Assembly (NCBI GenBank): GCA_021818565.1
Contig: JAKATV010000133.1
Span: 1-5,644 of the forward strand
Direction: 5' to 3'
DNA: 5,644 bases
Source: Planctomycetota bacterium
Lineage (GTDB): Bacteria > Planctomycetota > Phycisphaerae > WQYP01
The position numbers were made by a program, and so were the translations under genes. Of this stretch, positions 5,568 to 5,644 are shown piece after piece. Numbering within the stretch: the first letter of the stretch is position 1; every line of letters begins with the position of its first letter. The notes under the pieces were generated by a model that saw only the letters and a list, made by a program, of their open reading frames with translations, was not told the DNA's origin and did not search any database.

Positions 5568-5595
5568 TTGACAAGCAAAGTTTCGGTGTCATAAT
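5568..5595 (+). promoter_or_regulatory. Strong promoter with embedded dyad, firing out of the window
   Basis: TTGACA (5568-5573), a 16-bp spacer and CATAAT (5590-5595, 5 of 6) form a near-consensus sigma-70 promoter. It overlaps an inverted repeat, TGACA (5569-5573) and TGTCA (5587-5591) separated by 13 bp, which could be the operator of a repressor. The expected start of transcription is close to 5602. Confidence 0.55.
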
Positions 5596-5601
5596 AGTGC
5601 C

Positions 5602-5644
5602 ATGGAATGGAATCAAAAGCATTGGAGGCGCAGCGTCGAGGAAT
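5602..5644 (+). CDS. Possible 5' end of an unidentified gene (partial)
   Basis: An ATG at 5602 opens a frame that stays open to the window edge (MEWNQKHWRRSVEE). It has no upstream ribosome binding site, but it coincides with the transcription start expected from the promoter at 5568-5595, so a leaderless mRNA is possible. Alternatively GGAGG at 5624-5628 or GAGGA at 5638-5642 serves a start beyond the window, and this stretch is leader. Fourteen codons are too few to identify a product. Confidence 0.25.
   Translation, partial: MEWNQKHWRRSVEE

Overview
The window most likely comes from a member of the Planctomycetota, probably a Phycisphaerae-like lineage, although another PVC-group phylum cannot be excluded. 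Three things point there: a prepilin-like protein carrying both the FTLIELL methylation signature and the H-X9-DG motif, a small single-pass membrane protein with an N-terminus of the REKINEN type, and a XylR-type AraC regulator close to the tail of a probable GH95 glycosidase. The assignment rests on recognising protein families; no marker gene is present.

Layout, left to right. Bases 1-180 are the C-terminal end of a glycoside hydrolase on the plus strand. A 594-bp non-coding stretch follows, holding an imperfect nested inverted repeat (285-391), copy 1 of a 39-bp operator-like repeat (429-467) and a promoter (687-715). A membrane-anchored CxxC protein (775-1320, plus) faces a prepilin-like protein (1682-2611, minus), with a strong bidirectional hairpin terminator between them (1511-1549). 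A 219-bp divergent region holds copy 2 of the operator (2754-2792) and leads into a XylR/AraC regulator (2831-4048, plus). That gene converges on a lone pstB (4119-4985, minus), which has a long, structured upstream region. The right end holds the first 57 codons of a Fic-family protein that breaks off at a stop codon (5391-5564), followed at once by a new promoter that fires out of the window.

The glycosidase, the XylR-like sensor-regulator and the prepilin-like protein form a combination typical of glycan-use loci in PVC bacteria, so a sugar-responsive local regulon is a reasonable inference. The most informative signal is the pair of 39-bp sites, identical at 38 of 39 positions. Each is built of two direct half-sites (TACAGCGCA type) whose starts are 21 bp apart, the geometry of AraC-family operators. 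One lies immediately upstream of the AraC-type gene itself; the other lies downstream of the glycosidase with no obvious target next to it. pstB (phosphate uptake) and the Fic remnant appear functionally unrelated to the sugar locus. I see no CRISPR array, tRNA, rRNA, complete transposon or clear novel multi-gene system.
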